From Candidatus Gastranaerophilales bacterium (GTDB taxonomy: Bacteria; Cyanobacteriota; Vampirovibrionia; Gastranaerophilales; Gastranaerophilaceae), in assembly GCA_944323165.1 (NCBI GenBank), contig CALURK010000002.1, forward strand, positions 62,001 through 126,000: a stretch of 64,000 nucleotides of DNA. The letters run 5' to 3'. This document shows, piece by piece, positions 26,059-34,644 of this stretch. The position numbers and the translations under genes were made by a program. The notes under the pieces were generated by a model. The model did not search any database, was not told the DNA's origin, and worked only from the letters and a program-made list of their open reading frames with translations. Positions within the stretch are counted from its first letter, which is position 1, and the number at the start of each line of letters is the position of its first letter.

Positions 26059-27291
26059 ATGGATTTATTTACGCAATTGGAAGAAGTGAATCGTCAAACT
26101 CCGCTTGCGGAACTATTGAGGCCCAAAACATTAGATGAATTCTTGGGACAATCGAATGTTGTTGCTCCAAATTCGCCGTTGTTAAATTTACTCAAAACTC
26201 AGAGGTTATTTTCGCTTATATTGTGGGGAACTCCTGGGTGTGGAAAAACAACTTTAGCAAGACTTATTGCAACTAAGGTTAATGCTCAGTTTATAGAACT
26301 TTCTGCTGTAACTTCAGGAATTAAGGAAATTAAGGAAACTGTAGAGCAAGCCCGTCAGGCTTTGAGAGCTGGGCAAAAGACTATTTTGTTTATAGATGAA
26401 ATCCACAGATATTCAAAAACACAGCAAGATGCCTTATTGCCACACGTAGAAAATGGAACAATTTTTCTTATAGGCTCAACGACTGAAAATCCATCATTTC
26501 AAGTTGTACCGGCGCTTATTTCAAGGGTGCAGGTTATAAGACTTAATCCAATCAATGATGTTAGCATGACTAAAATTGTTAACAGAGGGTTTGAATACTT
26601 AGAAAAGCATTATCAACCGATTCAATATGATGAAGAGGTTACAAAATTTATTGTAAATAACGCTAGGGGAGATGCCAGAACTGCTCTTAATCTTGTTGAA
26701 AATTCATATTTTGCAAGTAATTTCTCTAATGATACAAGACTTTTATCGGTAGAAATTTTAGAGAGTATAACACAGAAGAGAAATACAAGATACTCGACTC
26801 AAGAACATTATGATTGTGCCAGTGCATTCCAAAAAAGTTTAAGGGGGTCTGATGCGGATGCGGCGATTTATTACTTAGCAAAAATGATTGAAGCCGGTGA
26901 AGATCCAAGATTTATTGCAAGAAGGCTTATTGTATGTGCAGCTGAAGATGTTGGCATTGCTGATCCTAATGCTATGAACATTGCTGTTAACGCATATAGA
27001 GCCGTTGAAATTATCGGACTGCCTGAAGGAAGAATTCCTCTTGCAAACGCTGTTGTATATGTTGCAAAAGCTCCAAAATCAAATAAGGCTTGTTTAGCTA
27101 TTGATAAAGCTCTTGCGGATATTGAATCTGGAAAAGATTTTCCTCCGCCAATGCATTTGAGGGATGCACATTACAAAGATGCTAAGAAATATGGGTTTGG
27201 TGATGGTTATATCTATACTCACGATGCTCCTTATATTGAACAGCAATTTTTACCTGACGAACTTGTTAATAGAAAGTATTTGGAGGATTAG
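26059..27291 (+). CDS. rarA: Replication-associated recombination protein RarA (MgsA)
   Basis: RarA is an AAA+ ATPase of the clamp-loader clade acting at stalled replication forks. Walker A is GTPGCGKT at residues 57-64 and Walker B is ILFIDEIHR at about 108-116. Sensor 1 is in LIGSTTENPSF and the arginine finger in ALISRVQVI. The C-terminal tetramerisation domain follows (MIEAGEDPRFIARRLIVCAAEDVG). At 410 residues it is full length. Its stop TAG shares its G with the GTG start of the next gene, so the first GT-C-like protein is translationally coupled to it. Confidence 0.95.
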   Translation: MDLFTQLEEVNRQTPLAELLRPKTLDEFLGQSNVVAPNSPLLNLLKTQRLFSLILWGTPGCGKTTLARLIATKVNAQFIELSAVTSGIKEIKETVEQARQALRAGQKTILFIDEIHRYSKTQQDALLPHVENGTIFLIGSTTENPSFQVVPALISRVQVIRLNPINDVSMTKIVNRGFEYLEKHYQPIQYDEEVTKFIVNNARGDARTALNLVENSYFASNFSNDTRLLSVEILESITQKRNTRYSTQEHYDCASAFQKSLRGSDADAAIYYLAKMIEAGEDPRFIARRLIVCAAEDVGIADPNAMNIAVNAYRAVEIIGLPEGRIPLANAVVYVAKAPKSNKACLAIDKALADIESGKDFPPPMHLRDAHYKDAKKYGFGDGYIYTHDAPYIEQQFLPDELVNRKYLED

Positions 27292-28718
27292 TGGTAGACT
27301 TTATTTTGAAGAGAGGGTATAAGTTTTTTATTATATTCCTTTTTGCTTTAGGTATATTGTTAAGGCTGTATCTTTATTTACAAAATTCTTCTCTATGGTT
27401 TGATGAGGCCGGACTTGCTATTAATTTTTTTACAAAATCTTACAAAGGTTTATTGGGAGGATTAGATTACTTACAGGCGGCTCCTGCCGGTTTTTGCTTG
27501 ATGGTTAAAGCATTAATTGATATTTTTCACTTTGATAATGATTTTTATAAGGATTATCTAATCAGGATAGTCCCATTTTTGAGCGGTGTTTTAACTTTAC
27601 CGGCATTTTTTTATTTGATTAATTTGGTTTTTAAAGATAAAGTTAAGATTTTATTTTCGTTTGCGCTTTTTGCTTTGAATGCTCATTCAATAATATATTC
27701 ATCACAATGTAAACAGTATGAAACTGAATTGCTATGTGCAGTAATACTTATTACGTTGTTCTTAAAGATTATAAGAGGAGAGTACAAATGGTTTTATTCT
27801 TTTCTAATTTCCATTGTACCTTGGTTTTCTTATTCTTCTTTCTTTATTATAGCTGCCGGAATGCTTGGTGTACTTGTAAAGAAAAGGTATAGAGAATTTT
27901 TATATTGCATTATCCCTCTTGTGTTAAGTTGTGTTGCGTATTATTTTCTGAGTCTTAAAGACGTTTTTCTAATCAATTATTCCGGCATGGATCAGGTGTG
28001 GGTTAATTTTAAAGCTTTCTTGGATTTTCACCATCCGATAAGATTATTTTTAAGATTTGGTGAAATTTTTGTTTCTAATAAAGTGTTGGCAATTTTTTCA
28101 GGATGTATTATTTTTTATTCTTTGTGTAATTTCTGTTTTTCCAAAAGAGATTTTTCAGAGAAAGTTTTGTTTTGCTTACCTGTACTTATTTTGATAATAG
28201 CTTCACTTCTTCATAAATATCCTGTTTATTCCAGACTTATTTTGTTTACGCTTCCTGTTTTTGTAATAGTTATTGCAGATTTAAAGGGATATTTTAATAA
28301 CATTCTTAAATTTACTCTGGTTCTGCTTGTTATATATGCTCTTTTTTCGACGACTGTATATGCAAAAGAAATGGCTTATTCTTATGCCAGAGATGTGATA
28401 ATTTATTTGCAAAAAAATATTCAAGAAAAAGATTCTATTATTATGGACAATGATGCCAATGAATTCTATTATTATATGATTGGTAAAAGTATAGACAATA
28501 AAATTTATAAAATGCCGGTTACTTGCATAAAATGTAATGTCGATATGTGTAAGGACTACATAAATTCATTGCCAAATGGAGATTATTATTTTCTGTCTTC
28601 TCATGATAATGTAGTTGACGTTGCAAAGGACTATAAAATGTATGATTTGCCTTTTAAGCCGAAATATGTTAAGGCTGTATACTTTAAGAAAGGGGATTGG
28701 GTAAGTGAAAGTAGATAG
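27291..28718 (+). CDS. GT-C-fold glycosyltransferase-like membrane protein (tandem copy 1)
   Basis: The 475-residue membrane protein has about ten hydrophobic helices and a WFDEAGLA motif just after the first one (about residues 37-44). This acidic pair in the first outer loop is the catalytic signature of dolichol- or undecaprenyl-phosphate-sugar glycosyltransferases (GT39/ArnT-like). The C-terminal 100 residues are soluble. It starts at GTG using GGAGG four bases upstream and overlaps rarA. A paralogue of the same layout follows and overlaps it by 14 bases. The likely substrate is a lipid-linked sugar, from fold only. Confidence 0.65.
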   Translation: MVDFILKRGYKFFIIFLFALGILLRLYLYLQNSSLWFDEAGLAINFFTKSYKGLLGGLDYLQAAPAGFCLMVKALIDIFHFDNDFYKDYLIRIVPFLSGVLTLPAFFYLINLVFKDKVKILFSFALFALNAHSIIYSSQCKQYETELLCAVILITLFLKIIRGEYKWFYSFLISIVPWFSYSSFFIIAAGMLGVLVKKRYREFLYCIIPLVLSCVAYYFLSLKDVFLINYSGMDQVWVNFKAFLDFHHPIRLFLRFGEIFVSNKVLAIFSGCIIFYSLCNFCFSKRDFSEKVLFCLPVLILIIASLLHKYPVYSRLILFTLPVFVIVIADLKGYFNNILKFTLVLLVIYALFSTTVYAKEMAYSYARDVIIYLQKNIQEKDSIIMDNDANEFYYYMIGKSIDNKIYKMPVTCIKCNVDMCKDYINSLPNGDYYFLSSHDNVVDVAKDYKMYDLPFKPKYVKAVYFKKGDWVSESR

Positions 28719-30099
28719 TAGAATACATGGTTTCTGTAAATTTATAATACCAACGGTACTTCTACTTGGTGTTTTAATAAGGTGTTTTGCTTATTTTAGA
28801 AATCTCTCTTTCTGGGGAGATGAAGCTTGTTTGGCTTTGAATGTTATAAATAAAAGTTATATGGAATTATTTAAAGGGCTTGATTATTTGCAGGTTGCAC
28901 CTCCTTTGTTTCTTGTCTTTTCAAAAGCTCTTTATCAAGTTATAAATCCTCAATCTGTGTGGGTGAGAGATTTGTGTTTTAGAATAATTCCTTTTTTATC
29001 AGGTTTAGCTTCTATTCCTTGTTTTTATTTTTTATTGAAATTGATGGTCAAAAATAATTTTTCAAGAATTGTCGGGCTTATTATTTTTGTTTTTAATACA
29101 ACGACGATTCTTTATTGTGCCCAATTTAAACAATATTCTTTAGAATTGCTTGTTTCAATACTCTTAATTATTATTTTTTACAAGGTGCTTTTTGAACAAA
29201 AATACAAGTGGTATTATTCTTTACTAGTAGCTGTGGCACCCTGGTTTTCTTTATCATCGCTATTTATTGCCGGCAGTTATTTTTTTATAACTATGTTTAA
29301 AAATATTAAACTTTTATTAAAACTGTGTATCCCGTTTTTACTGAGTTTTACAGTTTTCTATTTTGTATATCTAAAGCCTGTTTCCGCTTATAATTATGAG
29401 GGAATGTACAACTGGTGGCAAAATGGTTATGGTTTTGTTTCTTTGGTTCATCCTTTTAGAGTTGCAATAAGGTTTGGGGAACTTTTTAGTTTTAATAAAT
29501 TTATTGCAGAGATAATTGGAGTTTTTATCTTGGCAGTCGCTGCGTGTTCTGTTGTTCCTATAAAGAAGGATAATTTCTTAAGGAAGAGTTTTACATATTT
29601 GCCTATTGTGTTAACATTCTTTGCTTCTGCTTTAAAATTATATCCCATCGAAGCAAGATTGATAATGTTTTTATTTCCATTACTTGTTATATCTATATCA
29701 GAATACAATTTAAAATATCGTAAATATATTTTAACTTTAGTTTGTTTTATAAGCATAATAACTTCAATATATTACACAATAAAACCTTATAAATTCTATA
29801 CTTCAGCTCGTGAAGTTGTTAGTTATGTAGAAAATGATTTCACAAAAGGCGATAAAATCATTTTAGATAATGCTTTTCACAGGTATTTGTATTACATAAA
29901 AGATAAGAAAAACATAGTTATAATGAATGATGGATGTGGGGATTTTTATACACAAAGTTGCAATGACAAAATAGAGGATTTACCAAAAGGTTCTTATTAT
30001 CTGGTTTTAAAAAATAATCCCGGGAAAATGTTAACGAATAAAATAACAGTAATAAGTGAATATAATTTACATTCAACCGTTATAAAATTTAAGAAATAA
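28705..30099 (+). CDS. GT-C-fold glycosyltransferase-like membrane protein (tandem copy 2)
   Basis: This 464-residue paralogue of the preceding gene has the corresponding signature WGDEACLA near residue 38 and the shared stretch GLDYLQVAP. Both share about ten membrane helices and a soluble C-terminal part. It starts at GTG, overlapping the end of the preceding gene, and ends at a terminator. The two probably arose by tandem duplication and may act on different substrates or form a heteromer. Proof that either is active is lacking. Confidence 0.65.
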   Translation: MKVDSRIHGFCKFIIPTVLLLGVLIRCFAYFRNLSFWGDEACLALNVINKSYMELFKGLDYLQVAPPLFLVFSKALYQVINPQSVWVRDLCFRIIPFLSGLASIPCFYFLLKLMVKNNFSRIVGLIIFVFNTTTILYCAQFKQYSLELLVSILLIIIFYKVLFEQKYKWYYSLLVAVAPWFSLSSLFIAGSYFFITMFKNIKLLLKLCIPFLLSFTVFYFVYLKPVSAYNYEGMYNWWQNGYGFVSLVHPFRVAIRFGELFSFNKFIAEIIGVFILAVAACSVVPIKKDNFLRKSFTYLPIVLTFFASALKLYPIEARLIMFLFPLLVISISEYNLKYRKYILTLVCFISIITSIYYTIKPYKFYTSAREVVSYVENDFTKGDKIILDNAFHRYLYYIKDKKNIVIMNDGCGDFYTQSCNDKIEDLPKGSYYLVLKNNPGKMLTNKITVISEYNLHSTVIKFKK

Positions 30100-30102
30100 A
30101 AA

Positions 30103-30130
30103 AGGACTTCTACAAGAGAAGTCCTCTTTT
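30103..30130. terminator. Terminator between GT-C copy 2 and rpsT
   Basis: AGGACTTCT (30103-30111) pairs with AGAAGTCCT (30117-30125) and is followed by CTTTTATTTTA on the plus strand. It lies between convergent genes. Confidence 0.85.
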
Positions 30131-30147
30131 ATTTTACTTTTATCGGC

Positions 30148-30414
30148 TTATTTTGCTAATTTTTTGATAGCAAGAACAAGTCTTGATTTCTTTCTTGCAG
30201 CTGTATTTTTATGTAAAATACCTTTAGAAACAGCTTTGTCGCATAATTGATAAACTCTTGAAATAGCTGAATTCAAAGCATCCTTATCATCACCTTCAGC
30301 CAATGTTAAAGCTTTTTTAACAGCTGTCTTAATAGATGTCTTGAATGCCACATTTCTTTGTCTGTTTGCTTCTGCAATTAGAACTCTTTTTTTTGCTGAC
30401 TTAATATTTGCCAT
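30148..30414 (-). CDS. rpsT: 30S ribosomal protein S20
   Basis: S20 binds 16S rRNA early in small-subunit assembly. The 88-residue basic protein starts MANIKSAKKRVLIAE, has AFKTSIKTAVKKAL near residue 24, and ends in a basic tail (NTAARKKSRLVLAIKKLAK), all typical of S20. It is a single gene on the minus strand, downstream of the acidic 924-residue protein. No regulator or leader fold is apparent upstream. Confidence 0.97.
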   Translation of the reverse strand: MANIKSAKKRVLIAEANRQRNVAFKTSIKTAVKKALTLAEGDDKDALNSAISRVYQLCDKAVSKGILHKNTAARKKSRLVLAIKKLAK

Positions 30415-30535
30415 TTTATATTTCCTTTCACTTGTGACAGAAATTGAGGTTAATGACTCCTTAATAACTGTCTATCACTTGAGGATAGTGAGTAAGTACA
30501 TTGTACTAGTAAAAAATTTTTTTGTAAATAGCGTA

Positions 30536-33310
30536 TTAAGCTTTTTTAATTTCTGTTAAGGTCGGATCTAATAATCTTCTTCCAATGTTATCAAAATTTA
30601 TGGAAAATAAAGTTTTATTTCCGTACTTTATCATTTTTTCAACTACACCGCTGCCATATTTTGCGTGAGTTACTGTATCTCCTTGTTGAATCGGATCACT
30701 TACTACCATATCTTCTTGAGGGATATCGGCATTATATACAGGAACTATTGGGGTAGATGAATTTTTTGTTTCTAAAATTTCATTTTCGTTATCTTCTTCT
30801 AAGTCTATAGTTTCATTATTGCTCTCCAAAATTCCCTCATTTTCTGAACTTGAACTATCTTCTTCAAGTAAGTCCCCTTCATCCGATACATCTTCTAAGA
30901 TATTTTCATCATTATTTAATTCGTCTATAAAATCTAAATCTGAATCTGAAATATCATCATCTTTTCTTGTAGTGAATACTTTGTCAACATCTTTAACAAT
31001 TTGTTTGTCAATATCTTCCTCTGATCTGGTATCTTCTTCCAAATCATCTTCTGTCATGTCGACTAAAATATCATCCTCATCTGCTTCATTTGGATCCAAT
31101 TCAACTATTTCATCAAAATCCGAATTATCATCCGTTGATATTGGAAGAACTTCTTGTTCCGATGACATCTCTTCTAAAGGCTGAACTTCTTCTTTTTCGT
31201 CCTCAACATTCTCTAAATCAATGTCAATATCTTCCGGAATTTCTATTTCTTCCGGATTATTCTCATCAGAAATTTCCTCAATAGGAGCTTCCGGCATTTC
31301 TACTTCTTCCAGCTTATCTTCACCAGTAATCTCCTCGATAGGGGCTTCTGGAATTTCATCTTCCACTTCTTCTTCCGGCAATATATTTTCTATTTCGGAA
31401 TCAAGTGTTATTTCTTCTGGCTCCAGATTCTCAACAGGGATATAATCTTGTATTTCTTCAGACGTTTCAATATCATTTTCAAAGGCATCCTCTAACGGAA
31501 TTTCTTCTATGGTATCTTCGGAAATTGCTTCCTGTAAAATTTCATCATTCTCAGATAGGCTTATAGGATTTTCTTCTAAAAAGTCCTCTTCAGAAGAATT
31601 TTCAAGAACGCTTATTTCCTCTAATGTTTCACCAATGACAGCCCTTTCAGATTGTTCTTGTTCAAGATTATCGGTTTGAAATTCTAAATCCTTTTCAACT
31701 AATTCTTCGTCATCTGAAGAATCATCACTGAAAAACAAGTTGTCTGCAGGAGGTACTAATTCCTCTTTTGCAGCATTGGAAATAATATTATCTGATTGTT
31801 CTTCTATATTTGCGATAATCTCTTCGTTAGAGAGTATATTCTCTGTATTTTCATCTTCTTTATCTTCTTCTATAATCTCAGGTTCAATAGTTTCTGGCTC
31901 AGATATGTCGGTATTGTCGCTTTCTTCTTGAAGGGAAGCTTCTATATCATCCTCTGAGATTTCTTCAGGTTCTGAAATTGCAGTGCCATCCGCGTCAGCG
32001 GCAACTACATCTTCTTCTGAAGAAGAGTCAGCTTTTACTTTTTCCTGGACTGATTCTGTATTTAAAGGTGCTTCTTCTTTGTCAATAGCATTTTCTTCAG
32101 TTTTTTCTTCCTCTGTAATTTCTTGTTTTTGACATGGAATTACTTCATTAATCAATTTGGAAGAAGATATTAAAGGTATGTAATTGACAGCTTCTCCGGC
32201 AATTAAGTATGTACCTTTGCAAAGTGATTTTAAGAATGTTTTATATACTTTAAAAATATCATTATTTGTAAGTGAAGGTGAGATTATAAAATTATCAAAA
32301 AGATTTTTTATGTCATTTAAGTATTTAAACTTAGAATGAGTTATAAAAGTTGTAGGCACAGAACCTTCAAGTATATTTTTTAAATTCTTTTTGCTTGTTG
32401 TATTTGATAATTCCAAAAATACCTGTAAACCATTTTTGTTCAGCATTTTTTCGTATAAAAATGCTAAATAACGGTTCTGAAAACTGCTGTCCAGTTTCGA
32501 TAAATCAATTACTGAACAACTTTGTTCCAGAATTCTGTCAATTTTGTCGGCTTCAACTTTATTTTTTGCAAAATATCCGAGCTTATGGAATTTAGCAAGT
32601 TTATTTTTTAGAACAAGAAGCTTAAAGACATGGGATTTATCCACCATCTCATCGACAATATTTTTTAAAGTTTCAAACGGAACAAACGGAACCGTTTTCG
32701 AATAATCCGCGAGATCTTTAAAAATCTCTACAATAAGAGATTTGCTATCGCTTGTCGCATCATTAAGGCAATCTTGGTACATAAACGCTAGTGAAGCTGT
32801 ATCCAGAGGTAACTTAAAATCAACCCCTGCTGTGAATTTCTTTGCATTAATTATTCCAAGAGTATCTATAATAACGACTTTTTTGTTTATATTGTTAAAT
32901 TGTTTTGTAAGATTTCTAACTATAATGTTATTTTCTTCTTTATCATCGATGCTCATAAGCATTTTTTTGTCAAAAGCTGACGCATCAATTATAATATTCA
33001 AATCTTTTCCCGGCATTACGCCTGCAATAATCGGCTCATTCGCATTTATTGAATTGTTAAGTATATTGAATGTAAAGTCCTTAATTTCAGAATCTTCAGG
33101 AGGAAGAGTCTTATCATAGGGCTGTAAAGTGCCATCGTATAAAAATAGAATTTTAGCTATTGCAATCGAATTTATTCCGGAACGTTTAATTTGAATAATT
33201 TGAGCAATATAATTCTTTGCAAGCCCTGAAACTTGTATAAAAGAGGATAAGCTTATACTCTCATCAGCTTCAAATTTTATAAAACCATCTCTTACTTCTA
33301 AAATCTTCAT
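30536..33310 (-). CDS. Acidic protein with degenerate HerA-like domain and UvrD/PcrA-type Tudor tail
   Basis: The 924-residue protein has three parts. Residues 1-390 look like a HerA/DUF87 ATPase, with an HAS-barrel-like start (MKILEVRDGFIKFEADESIS) and a Walker-B-like strand plus IDLSKLDSSFQNR. The P-loop position reads GVMPGKDLN, so nucleotide binding is doubtful. Residues about 395-865 are extremely acidic, low complexity, with short repeats (PEAPIEEI). Residues about 870-924 (GDTVTHAKYGSGVVEKM, then GRRLLDPTLTEIKK) resemble the C-terminal Tudor-like domain of UvrD/PcrA, which binds RNA polymerase. The acidic tract and Tudor tail together suggest a protein that binds polymerase, nucleoid or DNA-mimic partners. 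It has no helicase motifs. Confidence 0.6.
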   Translation of the reverse strand: MKILEVRDGFIKFEADESISLSSFIQVSGLAKNYIAQIIQIKRSGINSIAIAKILFLYDGTLQPYDKTLPPEDSEIKDFTFNILNNSINANEPIIAGVMPGKDLNIIIDASAFDKKMLMSIDDKEENNIIVRNLTKQFNNINKKVVIIDTLGIINAKKFTAGVDFKLPLDTASLAFMYQDCLNDATSDSKSLIVEIFKDLADYSKTVPFVPFETLKNIVDEMVDKSHVFKLLVLKNKLAKFHKLGYFAKNKVEADKIDRILEQSCSVIDLSKLDSSFQNRYLAFLYEKMLNKNGLQVFLELSNTTSKKNLKNILEGSVPTTFITHSKFKYLNDIKNLFDNFIISPSLTNNDIFKVYKTFLKSLCKGTYLIAGEAVNYIPLISSSKLINEVIPCQKQEITEEEKTEENAIDKEEAPLNTESVQEKVKADSSSEEDVVAADADGTAISEPEEISEDDIEASLQEESDNTDISEPETIEPEIIEEDKEDENTENILSNEEIIANIEEQSDNIISNAAKEELVPPADNLFFSDDSSDDEELVEKDLEFQTDNLEQEQSERAVIGETLEEISVLENSSEEDFLEENPISLSENDEILQEAISEDTIEEIPLEDAFENDIETSEEIQDYIPVENLEPEEITLDSEIENILPEEEVEDEIPEAPIEEITGEDKLEEVEMPEAPIEEISDENNPEEIEIPEDIDIDLENVEDEKEEVQPLEEMSSEQEVLPISTDDNSDFDEIVELDPNEADEDDILVDMTEDDLEEDTRSEEDIDKQIVKDVDKVFTTRKDDDISDSDLDFIDELNNDENILEDVSDEGDLLEEDSSSSENEGILESNNETIDLEEDNENEILETKNSSTPIVPVYNADIPQEDMVVSDPIQQGDTVTHAKYGSGVVEKMIKYGNKTLFSINFDNIGRRLLDPTLTEIKKA

Positions 33311-33377
33311 CGAATAAATTTTACCATGAACATGCTTTTTTTTATATATTTTTTACAAAATATAAAATTTTAAAATT

Positions 33378-34490
33378 TTAAGCTTCGGAAACTTCTTTTA
33401 AAAATAATTCATGCATTTTTCTTATTTTATCACCTTCATGGACAGCACCGACTTCTAAATCATTGTTTTGATATTTCTTAAAAATTTCTTGTAAAAATTT
33501 TATTCTTTCAGGATTTGTTTTTTTGAGTTTGTTAATTGTGTCTACACAAAAATTTTCCTCATACATAGATGGAATTTCATAATTTTTCATTGCCTCATAA
33601 TATTTTTTTGCTTCATCATATAACTCAGATCCTTTTTCAATAGAACCTTTTCTACTTTGTAGACTTCTTAGCTTAACGCAATCTTTTCTTAACATATCTT
33701 TATGGCGTTGTATATATTTGTCAATATCAACTTTTGATAAATCGCCGTACTTTTTGCCAGTTTGTTCAAGACAATGTGCGGGATTATTTTTTAGCTTTCT
33801 TAACATTGGTTGAATTTCTGCATTGAGAAATTCTTCCTCCCCAAAAGCTCTGTATACCAGATCTTTTTGTCGAAAATGCTCCAGCTCGTGACGCATTGTA
33901 GCTAAAACATCTGTTTCGCTTGTTTTTCCTCCTTGCATGTATAGTGTAATTGTTTTTAAATCCATACTTCCGCCGTTTGCAAAATCTGTACTGATTTTTA
34001 TATTAGGTGTATCATAAGCGAATTTGTATCCTAAATCCGAACACATTTTATCGTAACTTCTTCCAAGCCATTGATCTATTTCTAATCCATTCATATCTTT
34101 GAATAATTCTGCATAATTTTTATCAATTTTTCCGCTTGAAACTAACTCCTCAAGTTTTTTTGCTTGAACATCTGTCAAAGCTTTAGGTTTTACTTTCCCC
34201 CGACTTGCAATCCATAATCCTATGCCGGCAAGTGCTGCGATTCCTGTTCCAATAAGTAACGTTTTGCCGACGGAAGAACCTTGCTTTTCTTGTTTTAGAT
34301 TTTTAATTTTATCAGCAGCTGAAATGGTTGAATCTTTGTATGATATATTATTTTGTACGGGATTATTGTTATAGCTGCTGTTACTGCTAAAATTAGGAAT
34401 AGTATTTGCTGTACCCTTGAATAACAATGGATACATTGGATATGCACAATTAATATTGTTAAAATAACCGTAGTTTATTGGTGATAACAT
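33378..34490 (-). CDS. Membrane-anchored HExxH protein (candidate metallopeptidase)
   Basis: I start this gene at the ATG at 34490, since the TTG at 34538 precedes the likely promoter. The 370-residue product has a polar N-terminus with LLFKGTAN, one membrane helix (GKTLLIGTGIAALAGIGLWI, about residue 80-100) and a soluble domain carrying HELEH in MRHELEHFRQKD (about residue 201). That zinc-protease motif and the preceding TSETDVLATMRH context fit a metallopeptidase. I recognise no family beyond that. The C-terminus is helical and lysine-rich. It has its own promoter of the shared block and is divergent from the M16-like gene. Zinc ligand three is not assigned. Confidence 0.6.
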   Translation of the reverse strand: MLSPINYGYFNNINCAYPMYPLLFKGTANTIPNFSSNSSYNNNPVQNNISYKDSTISAADKIKNLKQEKQGSSVGKTLLIGTGIAALAGIGLWIASRGKVKPKALTDVQAKKLEELVSSGKIDKNYAELFKDMNGLEIDQWLGRSYDKMCSDLGYKFAYDTPNIKISTDFANGGSMDLKTITLYMQGGKTSETDVLATMRHELEHFRQKDLVYRAFGEEEFLNAEIQPMLRKLKNNPAHCLEQTGKKYGDLSKVDIDKYIQRHKDMLRKDCVKLRSLQSRKGSIEKGSELYDEAKKYYEAMKNYEIPSMYEENFCVDTINKLKKTNPERIKFLQEIFKKYQNNDLEVGAVHEGDKIRKMHELFLKEVSEA

Positions 34491-34517
34491 AAAATAACCT
34501 ATAGACCTTTCTAACCT

Positions 34518-34552
34518 TATATACAATAAGTTGGACAAGAAGTTAAAATTGC
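34518..34552 (-). promoter_or_regulatory. Shared promoter-like block, copy at the HExxH gene
   Basis: On the minus strand GCAATTTT starts at 34552 and ACTTATTGTATATAAG at 34531, offset 21. The context AAAAAGGCAATTTT is the same 14-mer as at 39588. Its position favours the ATG at 34490 as start, 41 bases downstream. Confidence 0.6.
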
Positions 34553-34644
34553 CTTTTTGTTACAAAACTTAATAGCTTATATTTGAATGTTTAGTAATTA
34601 AATTTAAGTTTGAAACCATATTTTATTTGTGGTTAAATTTTTGT

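Noticed and set aside
30819-31931. Several serine-rich plus-strand frames opposite the acidic protein
   Set aside because: They are the antisense of glutamate codons (GAA/TTC, GAT/ATC) in the acidic tract and lack ribosome sites.
34491-34538. TTG start of the HExxH gene
   Set aside because: It lies within the promoter-like block at 34552-34518, upstream of any transcript from it; no ribosome site.
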